Made by a program: the position numbers and the translations under genes
Notes under the pieces: model-generated
The model's database searches: none
Told to the model about the DNA's origin: nothing
The model's input: only the letters and a program-made list of their open reading frames with translations
Part shown: positions 1-5,216 of the stretch, one piece after another
Layout of the letters: each line of letters opens with the position of its first letter
Numbering within the stretch: the first letter of the stretch is position 1
Source of the DNA: Bacteroidales bacterium
Lineage (GTDB): Bacteria > Bacteroidota > Bacteroidia > Bacteroidales > B18-G4
DNA length: 5,216 nucleotides
NCBI GenBank assembly: GCA_023132505.1
Contig: JAGLYE010000142.1
Coordinates: 1 to 5,216 of the forward strand
Reading direction: 5' to 3'

Positions 1-1
1 C

Positions 2-160
2 AAGAAGGAAGCTAAAGCTAAGAAAGCACCTGTGGCCCAAAAAAAGACTGTGGCTAAAAAGGAAGCTGTGGCCAAGAAGAAACCTGTGGCTAAAAAGGAA
101 ACTGCGGTTAAGAAAGCACCTGAGGTCAAAGCTAAAAAACGGGCTGCTAAGGAAGCGGGG
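2..160 (+). repeat. Degenerate 18-nt coding repeat (Lys/Ala hexapeptides)
   Basis: The 5' part of the zinc-ribbon gene is built from degenerate 18-nt units encoding hexapeptides such as VAKKEA, VAKKKP and VAKKET. A perfect 17-nt direct repeat, ctgtggctaaaaaggaa, occurs at 48-64 and 84-100, exactly 36 nt (two units) apart. A 14-nt repeat, taagaaagcacctg, occurs at 19-32 and 109-122, 90 nt (five units) apart. The array continues past the left edge, so its full copy number is unknown. The frame is kept throughout, so this is a coding repeat. The composition resembles histone H1-like or AlgP-like basic tails, which is a compositional analogy and not evidence of homology. Confidence 0.8.
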
Positions 161-916
161 GAGGAAAAGGTAGAACAAAAAGTTGAAAAGACTTTGAAGG
201 CATTATACAGCCTCCAGCAGATCGATTCCCAGATCGACAAGATCAGGATCATCCGTGGTGAACTTCCACTGGAAGTACAGGACCTGGAAGACGAGATTGT
301 TGGCCTTGAAACAAGGGTCAACAATTACAGGGAAGACATCGAATCGGTTGAGAAAGGCATCAAGGATAAGCATGAAAATATCAAAAACAGCCTTGTTCTG
401 ATCAAAAAGTATGAAGATCAGCAGATGAATGTAAGGAATAACCGTGAATATGATTCCTTGTCGAAAGAGATTGAATTTCAGACGCTTGAAATTCAACTTG
501 CTGAAAAGAGGATCAATGAGAACAAACTCTCACTCGAAACCAAAAAAGTGGAGATACTAAACTCAGAAGAACTGTTTAGTGAGCGCAAGAAAGACCTTGA
601 GGTCAAGAATAGCGAACTGGATGATATTGTTACTGAAACTGAAAAGGAAGAAGACGGACTTGTTAAATTCTCGGAAAAGCAACATGGTGTTATTGATGAT
701 CGCCTGCTTACTGCCTATCACCGTATCAGGAAAAATGCCCGCAATGGCTTGGCAGTAGTGAAGATCGAAAGGGATGCATGTGGAGGTTGCTTCAATAAGA
801 TACCACCACAGCACCAACTCGATATCAGGATGCACAAAAAGATCATCGTTTGTGAATATTGCGGCCGTATCCTCGTTGATGATGACATTGCCACTGCAGT
901 TGATGCACACTTTTAA
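2..916 (+). CDS. Coiled-coil protein with C4-type zinc ribbon (COG1579 family) and Lys/Ala-rich N-terminal tail, 5' end outside window
   Basis: The reading frame is open to the left edge, so the true start lies upstream. The GTG at 32-34 sits inside the Lys/Ala repeat and is almost certainly an internal valine codon. Of the 304 visible residues, about the first 55 are Lys/Ala/Val/Glu-rich with six-residue periodicity. Residues 65-235 are strongly charged heptad-like sequence, expected to form a long coiled-coil hairpin. The C-terminus holds a CxxC-x20-CxxC zinc ribbon (first Cys codon 779-781) followed by an acidic stretch and the terminal AHF. Coiled coil plus C-terminal C4 ribbon is the architecture of COG1579; its characterised members, Helicobacter HP0958/FlgZ and Chlamydia CT398, bind sigma-54 or secretion and flagellar partners. 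In Bacteroidota the gene is often found beside a Nif3-like gene, which may lie upstream here. A role in nucleic-acid or RNA-polymerase binding is inference. Family assignment is firm; function is not. Confidence 0.9.
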   Translation, partial: KKEAKAKKAPVAQKKTVAKKEAVAKKKPVAKKETAVKKAPEVKAKKRAAKEAGEEKVEQKVEKTLKALYSLQQIDSQIDKIRIIRGELPLEVQDLEDEIVGLETRVNNYREDIESVEKGIKDKHENIKNSLVLIKKYEDQQMNVRNNREYDSLSKEIEFQTLEIQLAEKRINENKLSLETKKVEILNSEELFSERKKDLEVKNSELDDIVTETEKEEDGLVKFSEKQHGVIDDRLLTAYHRIRKNARNGLAVVKIERDACGGCFNKIPPQHQLDIRMHKKIIVCEYCGRILVDDDIATAVDAHF

Positions 917-937
917 CAACGGTATAACGAAATTTTC

Positions 938-972
938 AGGGGTGTGGACCTAAGTTCATACCCCTTTTTTTT
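938..972 (+). terminator. Rho-independent terminator after the zinc-ribbon gene
   Basis: Bases 938-949 pair with 954-965 in a 12-bp stem containing two G-T wobbles, closed by a four-base loop (ctaa, 950-953). A run of eight T follows at 965-972. The stem begins 21 bases after the TAA stop at 914-916. It should end transcription from the zinc-ribbon gene and separate it from the TPR gene starting at 999. The opposite strand has no matching T-run of similar quality, so it is read as a + strand terminator. Confidence 0.88.
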
Positions 973-979
973 ACCTTTA
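972..979 (+). promoter_or_regulatory. Weak candidate -7 element for the TPR gene
   Basis: The sequence taccttta matches seven of the eight positions of the Bacteroidota -7 consensus TAnnTTTG. It lies 19 bases upstream of the ATG at 999, which would leave a leader of only about a dozen bases. No TTTG-like -33 element is seen at the expected distance, because that region is the terminator hairpin. The call rests mainly on the need for a promoter after a strong terminator. Confidence 0.2.
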
Positions 980-998
980 TGCTTCTTATTACGTTAAA

Positions 999-2486
999 AT
1001 GAAGAGATATCTCTGGCTTGTCTTATTGTTTATCAGTGTTCATTCCTATGGGCAATATGACTTTTCATCAAGATGCATAGAGGCTCATGCATTAATTACA
1101 TCCCTGAGGTTCGACGAGGCCAGGATACTGCTGAAAGAGGAGCAGACAGAGAATTCTGCAAACCTTATCCCGATTATGCTTGAAAATTATATCGATTTTC
1201 TCACAATCATAGTTGGGGAAGATGAGATGGCCTTCGATAGTCTGGGAAAACTACGTCATGAGAGGATCAGGCTTTTGAAAAAAGGCGATAAAGAATCTCC
1301 ATGGTATCGGTCTTTGATTGCGCAGGTAAACCTGCAGTGGGCCTTTGCCAGGGTGAGATTTGGAGAATACTTCACAGCAGCCCGCGAGATCCGGAGAGCA
1401 TATCTGCTCCTGGAGGAAAACCGGGAATTGCATCCCGATTTTTTACCCGATAAGGTTGGCCTTGGGATCATGTACGCCCTCATTGGGTCCATCCCCGACA
1501 ACTACCGCTGGATTGCCAGCCTGTTTTCCATGCATGGTTCAGTGGAGCTGGGCAGGTCGGAATTGTTTGAAGTGCTGACCGGAGCTGATGCGGCTGAATA
1601 TCCTTATCTTAAAAACGAAGCCCTGTTCTTTCTGAGTTTTGTGGATTTGAATCTTCAGGCGGATAAAAGCAAAGCACAGGAATTATTGCCATATTATGGC
1701 GATGAAGCTTCCGGGAACCTGATGCTGATATTTTCCAGGGCAAAGATACTGATGCTGACCGCACACAACGATGAAGCTATATCATTGCTTCTTAATAGGC
1801 CGACAGGACAAGCCTATTATCCTTTCTATTACCTGGATTTCCTTAGCGGGCTGGCTAAACTAAACCGGCTTGATGATGATGCCAATATTTACTTTCTCCG
1901 TTTTACGACAAACTTTAAAGGGAATGCTTATGTGAAAGAGGCATACCAGAAACTTGCATGGTACTGGCTGTTGCAGGGGCAAAGTGATAAGTACCACGAT
2001 TATATGAAGAAGGTGGTTTTGTATGGCGATGATTTTACAGATGGGGATAAGCAGGCACTTACTGAAGCCCAGACCGGCGAAATACCGAATCTATGCCTAC
2101 TTCGTGCCCGCTTGTTGTTTGATGGTGGGTATTATCATATGGCTGACAGCCTTATGGATCGTTCAGATTGCCACCTGGATAGCGATCGCGACAGAACGGA
2201 ATTCTCTTACCGGAAAGGCCGAATAGCCCATGCCTGTGGTAAGTACGACCTTGCACTGAAATGGTATGACCAGGCCATAGAAAAGGGCGGAACACAACCC
2301 TATTATTTTGCAGCCAATGCTGCTTTAAAGGCAGGCAACATTCAGGAATCACTGGTAAATTTTGACCTTGCAGAAGACTATTACAAGAGGTGCCTGAAGA
2401 TGCCTGCAAAAGAATATAAGACCAGCATCCACCAAAAGGCCAAGGCGGGCTTGAACAGGCTGAAGGATAAACGAAAATCCCTGTGA
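999..2486 (+). CDS. Secreted TPR-type protein, possibly Iml2/DUF3808-like core
   Basis: This 495-residue protein begins with a Sec signal peptide: MKRY, then a hydrophobic stretch, with likely cleavage after G18 (SYG|QY). There is no lipobox cysteine, so it is probably a soluble periplasmic protein. The rest is almost all helical with paired-helix spacing. Clear TPR-like units appear near the C-terminus, at about 403-436 (GKYDLALKWYDQAIEKG) and 437-470 (ALKAGNIQESLVNFDLAEDYY). A region at about 150-195 containing GLGIMYALIGSIPDNY and a GSVELG segment recalls the conserved core of Iml2/DUF3808-type TPR proteins; this is a weak recollection, not a search result. The ATG start is supported by the signal peptide. 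There is no Shine-Dalgarno, only gttaaa just upstream. TGA is followed directly by an in-frame TAA. It lies between a terminator and a convergent gene, so it is probably monocistronic. No enzymatic motif is visible; a protein-protein scaffold role is inferred. Confidence 0.85.
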   Translation: MKRYLWLVLLFISVHSYGQYDFSSRCIEAHALITSLRFDEARILLKEEQTENSANLIPIMLENYIDFLTIIVGEDEMAFDSLGKLRHERIRLLKKGDKESPWYRSLIAQVNLQWAFARVRFGEYFTAAREIRRAYLLLEENRELHPDFLPDKVGLGIMYALIGSIPDNYRWIASLFSMHGSVELGRSELFEVLTGADAAEYPYLKNEALFFLSFVDLNLQADKSKAQELLPYYGDEASGNLMLIFSRAKILMLTAHNDEAISLLLNRPTGQAYYPFYYLDFLSGLAKLNRLDDDANIYFLRFTTNFKGNAYVKEAYQKLAWYWLLQGQSDKYHDYMKKVVLYGDDFTDGDKQALTEAQTGEIPNLCLLRARLLFDGGYYHMADSLMDRSDCHLDSDRDRTEFSYRKGRIAHACGKYDLALKWYDQAIEKGGTQPYYFAANAALKAGNIQESLVNFDLAEDYYKRCLKMPAKEYKTSIHQKAKAGLNRLKDKRKSL

Positions 2487-2518
2487 TAACACTCCTGAAA
2501 AGAGACTGATCCCTGAAA

Positions 2519-3004
2519 TTAGCGGATGAAACGTGTAAAAGCTTTTGCCTTAAAAATTACAAGCAGGCCAATCAGTATTTTTATGAGTCCGTTCAGCCAG
2601 ATCATATTCCCGCTTATGGTAAGTTCCCCTTCCATGGTAACCGACCTGACTATGCTTGTCAGGAAATTAGACAGCCCTGTGATAAAGGTGATCCCGCCAA
2701 CAATGATCAAAGCATATTCAAGTGCGGAAGATGAATCAAGGTCAATCAGTATGTCAGAAGGGTCAAGCCACTTGCTGATCTCCCTGGAAATGCCTCTTGC
2801 TTTGGTAATAAATATAAAGGCTGCTGCCAGATAAATAACTATTGTGGTAAGGTAAATGAAAAAATAGTAGAATTCGTTATACCCTTGTCCTTCTATCAGC
2901 TGAAAAAGTCCGGTAATAAAAAACTGTAGATAATCAATTGCTTTTATAGCCAAAGTGATACCGGCAATCACGCAAATGATTTCAATGACCTGCTTTTTCT
3001 CCAT
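2519..3004 (-). CDS. Small four-helix integral membrane protein of unknown function
   Basis: This 161-residue protein has four predicted membrane segments, at about residues 6-34, 46-67, 94-114 and 136-153. A charged loop lies between helices 2 and 3 (KARGISREISKWLDPSD, then an acidic DLDSS). The short N-terminus MEKKQ and the C-terminal KAKAFTRFIR are basic, which by the positive-inside rule places both termini and the central loop in the cytoplasm. There is no signal peptide and no catalytic motif, and I do not recognise the family. It converges on the TPR gene, with 32 bases between the two stop codons. It lies downstream of the FadL-like gene on the same strand, but a terminator comes between them, so it probably has its own promoter. 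The ATG at 3004 is the natural start because it leads directly into the first helix. Confidence 0.8.
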   Translation of the reverse strand: MEKKQVIEIICVIAGITLAIKAIDYLQFFITGLFQLIEGQGYNEFYYFFIYLTTIVIYLAAAFIFITKARGISREISKWLDPSDILIDLDSSSALEYALIIVGGITFITGLSNFLTSIVRSVTMEGELTISGNMIWLNGLIKILIGLLVIFKAKAFTRFIR

Positions 3005-3021
3005 AAGTTATATTCAGATTG

Positions 3022-3054
3022 TAAATATAATGATATTTATATAAGGGCATCAAG
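3022..3054 (-). promoter_or_regulatory. Candidate promoter for the four-helix membrane protein
   Basis: Reading the - strand, CTTG (3054-3051) is followed after 21 bases by TATATTTA (3029-3022), and the ATG comes 17 bases later. This fits the Bacteroidota pattern of TTTG at -33 and TAnnTTTG at -7 with one mismatch in each element. It lies directly after the terminator of the upstream gene, where an independent promoter would be expected. The local AT-richness makes a chance match quite possible. Confidence 0.35.
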
Positions 3055-3055
3055 T

Positions 3056-3087
3056 AAAAAACCGCCCATTGTAGATGAAGGCGGTTT
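3056..3087 (-). terminator. Rho-independent terminator after the FadL-like gene
   Basis: Read on the - strand, an 8-bp stem, AAACCGCC (3087-3080) with GGCGGTTT (3066-3059), encloses a 13-base loop. It continues into a T-run (3061-3056, partly inside the stem). A small inner cat/atg pairing could extend it. It starts 23 bases after the stop codon of the outer membrane protein gene at 3111. The + strand has no T-run on its 3' side, so it works in the - direction only. It should separate the barrel gene from the small membrane protein gene downstream. Confidence 0.82.
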
Positions 3088-3110
3088 CAGAAATGAGGAT
3101 ATGTTTTGTG

Positions 3111-4580
3111 TCAGAACCTGGTTCCGAAAGTAACGAGGAACCTGTGATCTATTAGTTCATTTATCACTGGATTTACGCTGATATTGTCGGTCCCGTAGAA
3201 ATAATAATCTTCTGTTTTTTTTGTAAAAACATAGGCAAAGTCGAGATAATAAAATTTATCCTTGTACCCGATACCTCCCGAATAAGCACTCAATGCGCCA
3301 TCATTAATCCCACTTCGGTAAGGGCTGTTCTGATAGGCATAACCAGCACGAAAACTGAATGGACCACTACGCCATTCTGTTCCTGCCTTAATATTGTGCC
3401 CTTGCACATAGCTGGTGCTGATATCGTTGTTTTCATCAAAATAGCCGTAATCAACTGACCTGAATTTTGTGTTGGAATAATCCACATATTCGTATTCTCC
3501 GCTGATAAGGCCATATTGTCCTATAATGAAAGCAAGGCTCCCCTGTAATCTCAATGGTGTGGTTAGTTTATAGCGAAAATTCCCATAGGGGGATGCCTGG
3601 GTATAATAATCCCCATTGTCGAAATAGGATTCCATGCTGCGATCCCAGTAGTCACGCATATTAAACCATGATGGTGTATGAACGGCTCCTCCTATCCTGA
3701 GGAAATCAAACGGGCGTAAAATGAAACCAAATTTAAGATTGAACCCGGTTCCCCTGGTTTCTATTCTGTCATAAACATTGAATCTGTTGAAGTCATAAAT
3801 GGTGTCAGCAATATCTGTTTCGCTGTAGGTTGACCTTTCAAAGTACCTTATCCATGGGATGTTGAATGACATTCCCAGGTAAAGAATATCCTGGTAGTTG
3901 GTTCCAAAACCAAAGGACCACTCATTCATGGATCCCCATTGCTCCATTATCTTTCTTTGCATGGTACCCCCGTTTGGTATGGGTGAAAAATACGTGCTTG
4001 TTGCTGTATCAGCATCCAGCAGATAGGTCCACCAGGCAGGGTAGAGGTCGAAACCATATAAGCCGCCACGGTTGTTTTCTATGTCTTTATAGAATATTCC
4101 GTCAGCAAATTGGACGTAGGTATCCAGCAATGAATTCTCAGTGTTTTCCCCTGCCATGACCATGCGCCTGTTATAATCGTTAAGCCGATTCAGTCCCATG
4201 GCAAACTGAAAGTGTCTGAAGCCTGGCTGGTTTGCCCTGCTGCTCAATCTTTTGGTATAGACATAAGCTGCATTGCCAATTGCAAAATTTGTTTTGGAAT
4301 CATTGCCTGCATATCCATTGTATAGTGAGTTGCTGCTACCTACATGTATAGATGGTGTGAAATTGAATTCAGAACTTTTATAGATACCGAGCCCTCCCGG
4401 ATTGTTGCTTAATGAGGTAAAATCACCCCCAAGGGCGCCAAATGCACCTCCCATGGCCATATATCTTGCCGTCCCGCCTGTATAGAGCTGTGAGTAGCGC
4501 AAGGCGTCAACTGCATTTTGGGTATGCCCCTGCAGGGATATAAGGGTAGCTATGAATAATGTGAAAATGTACTTTTTCAT
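3111..4580 (-). CDS. OmpP1/FadL/TodX-like outer membrane beta-barrel protein
   Basis: This 489-residue protein has a Sec signal peptide (MKKYIFTLFIATLIS, cleavage near HT|QN at residue 20). The mature N-terminus carries the conserved segment at about 37-67: GGTARYMAMGGAFGALGGD, then SLSNNPGGLGIY. In the FadL family this corresponds to the hatch region and its NPAG motif, here NPGG. The remainder alternates aromatic and polar residues in amphipathic strands, typical of a beta-barrel. It ends HRFLVTFGTRF, with a terminal phenylalanine as expected for recognition by the BAM insertion machinery. The length is close to the usual 400-500 residues. FadL-type proteins carry hydrophobic compounds such as long-chain fatty acids or aromatics across the outer membrane; the substrate here cannot be read from the sequence. 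An A/G-rich stretch (ataagaagaa) precedes the ATG. The gene upstream on the same strand ends 31 bases away, so the two are probably co-transcribed. Confidence 0.88.
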   Translation of the reverse strand: MKKYIFTLFIATLISLQGHTQNAVDALRYSQLYTGGTARYMAMGGAFGALGGDFTSLSNNPGGLGIYKSSEFNFTPSIHVGSSNSLYNGYAGNDSKTNFAIGNAAYVYTKRLSSRANQPGFRHFQFAMGLNRLNDYNRRMVMAGENTENSLLDTYVQFADGIFYKDIENNRGGLYGFDLYPAWWTYLLDADTATSTYFSPIPNGGTMQRKIMEQWGSMNEWSFGFGTNYQDILYLGMSFNIPWIRYFERSTYSETDIADTIYDFNRFNVYDRIETRGTGFNLKFGFILRPFDFLRIGGAVHTPSWFNMRDYWDRSMESYFDNGDYYTQASPYGNFRYKLTTPLRLQGSLAFIIGQYGLISGEYEYVDYSNTKFRSVDYGYFDENNDISTSYVQGHNIKAGTEWRSGPFSFRAGYAYQNSPYRSGINDGALSAYSGGIGYKDKFYYLDFAYVFTKKTEDYYFYGTDNISVNPVINELIDHRFLVTFGTRF

Positions 4581-4611
4581 TTCTTCTTATACTTCAGATT
4601 TGATAATTACC

Positions 4612-5216
4612 TTAACGCCTGCCTCCGCGGCTTCCACCGCCACCGGAACTTCTGGTGCCGCCACCTGTTGATCCGCCCGAACTACGTGAGGGGGATGAAT
4701 AGCTTCCGGATGAGCGTGAAGGTGATGAATAGCTCCTCGATGGAGAAGAAGTGCTTCTGCTTGGTGCAGAGTAGCTTCTGCTGTTTGACTTCGAGGGTGG
4801 CGAGTAGCTCCTGCTCTGTGTCCTGGATGGCGTTGAGTAAGTCCTGGTATTTGAAGGCTGACTATTACTTACCCGTGTGTTTGATTGCTGCGGTGTGCTG
4901 CTCCTGCTGTTCGTTACACTTTGCCTGTTAGCATCAGTACGTGTAGTAGCACTTGGTGTTTTATACCTTTCTGATGGGCTGGTACGGTGGTCAGGTGCTT
5001 CGTAAGACTTAGGCTTACTGTAACGCTGTTCAGGGCGTGTATTTGGGCTTGACTGCCTTGTAGGGGGCTGTGCATACCTTGTTTGACCAGGCTGTGTACG
5101 TGCATCCTGTTTGGGTTTGGAATAGCGTTCAGCCGATGGTGTTTGCCTGGGCTGTTGATTCTTACTGGCAGTGGGTTCCTGGCGGGTCTGGGTGTAACGT
5201 TCAGCCGGTTTACGAG
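4612..5216 (-). CDS. Ser/Arg/Pro/Thr-rich disordered C-terminal domain of a protein, 5' end outside window
   Basis: One - strand frame is open from the right edge to a TAA at 4614-4612, giving 200 visible residues with no start inside. The sequence is extremely biased. The N-terminal part has RY motifs (ERYTQ, ERYSKPK, TRYAQPP, QRYSKPK, ERYKTP) every 16-24 residues in a Gln/Pro/Thr-rich background. Next come Ser/Arg/Pro repeats, including the decamer SYSSPSRSSG twice in tandem. The protein ends in a glycine-rich tail, SSGGGGSRGGRR. It is strongly basic, has no predicted membrane segment or cysteine, and is probably disordered. The uninterrupted 600-base frame with periodic motifs is the evidence that it is coding. 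It precedes the FadL-like gene by 31 bases with no terminator between them. The folded part, which would identify the protein, lies outside the window. A role in envelope, cell-wall or nucleic-acid contact is possible but unsupported. Confidence 0.78.
   Translation of the reverse strand, partial: RKPAERYTQTRQEPTASKNQQPRQTPSAERYSKPKQDARTQPGQTRYAQPPTRQSSPNTRPEQRYSKPKSYEAPDHRTSPSERYKTPSATTRTDANRQSVTNSRSSTPQQSNTRVSNSQPSNTRTYSTPSRTQSRSYSPPSKSNSRSYSAPSRSTSSPSRSYSSPSRSSGSYSSPSRSSGGSTGGGTRSSGGGGSRGGRR
4675..4734 (-). repeat. Tandem 30-nt coding repeat (SYSSPSRSSG decamer)
   Basis: Two adjacent 30-nt units encode the identical decapeptide SYSSPSRSSG. On the + strand the shared core gatgaatagct occurs at 4694-4704 and 4724-4734, exactly 30 bases apart. 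Other positions differ at synonymous sites, so the peptide is kept while the DNA has drifted. Further degenerate Ser/Arg/Pro units extend upstream in the gene to about 4830. Confidence 0.75.

Noticed and set aside
32..34. GTG as the start codon of the zinc-ribbon gene
   Set aside because: The same frame is open to the left edge and encodes the same Lys/Ala repeat (KKEAKAKKAP) upstream of this codon, so it is an internal valine.
203..919. Two - strand open frames opposite the zinc-ribbon gene
   Set aside because: They are antisense to a firmly supported coding region and show no family features.
1251..2409. Several short frames on both strands inside the TPR gene
   Set aside because: All overlap a longer frame with a signal peptide and TPR units; their compositions look random.
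2537..2546. Palindrome aaaagctttt as an operator or terminator element
   Set aside because: It lies in the coding end of the membrane protein gene, encoding Lys/Ala/Phe, and has no loop or adjoining T-run typical of a terminator.
2526..2834. A + strand 102-codon frame opposite the four-helix membrane protein
   Set aside because: The - strand frame gives four well-formed hydrophobic helices and uses the full interval; the + frame is its shadow.
3290..4159. Short frames on both strands inside the FadL-like gene
   Set aside because: They overlap a long barrel gene with a signal peptide, family signature and C-terminal Phe.
4675..4860. CRISPR-like or non-coding tandem array
   Set aside because: The repeat periods are multiples of three, the peptide is kept while the DNA drifts, and there are no unique spacers of constant length.
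4668..5105. A + strand Ser/Cys-rich frame (4668-4931) and a - strand frame (4914-5105)
   Set aside because: Both are out of frame with the 200-codon repetitive coding region at 4612-5216, and arise because its biased codons leave other frames open.

Overview
This window looks like chromosomal DNA from a member of the Bacteroidota (Bacteroidetes), probably a Bacteroidales or related lineage; no genus can be named from it. The evidence is a FadL/OmpP1-type outer membrane protein with the N-terminal glycine-rich signature common in this phylum, signal peptides whose likely cleavage sites fall next to a glutamine (YG|Q, HT|Q), start codons without a clear Shine-Dalgarno sequence but with A-rich upstream bases, and promoter-like TAnnTTT elements.

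Layout. On the + strand, positions 2-916 hold the 3' part of a gene for a coiled-coil protein with a C-terminal C4 zinc ribbon (COG1579 type). It carries an unusual Lys/Ala-rich repetitive N-terminal tail and runs off the left edge. A strong intrinsic terminator (938-972) separates it from a + strand gene for a secreted TPR-type protein (999-2486). That gene converges on a small four-helix membrane protein on the - strand (2519-3004). Further right, also on the - strand, is a FadL/OmpP1-like beta-barrel gene (3111-4580). It has its own terminator (3056-3087), which is followed at once by a candidate promoter for the small membrane protein. Only 31 bases upstream of the barrel gene is the end of a second - strand coding region (4612-5216). 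This encodes a Ser/Arg/Pro/Thr-rich, repetitive, probably disordered C-terminal domain, and it runs off the right edge.

How the genes relate. The disordered-tail gene and the barrel gene are probably one transcription unit, and both look like envelope or exported-protein genes. The zinc-ribbon gene ends a separate upstream unit. The TPR protein and the four-helix membrane protein appear to be single-gene units. No mobile element, CRISPR array, RNA gene or defence system is visible. There is no non-coding stretch longer than about 110 bases. The least ordinary features are the two low-complexity domains at the window edges; neither edge gene can be fully identified without the flanking sequence.
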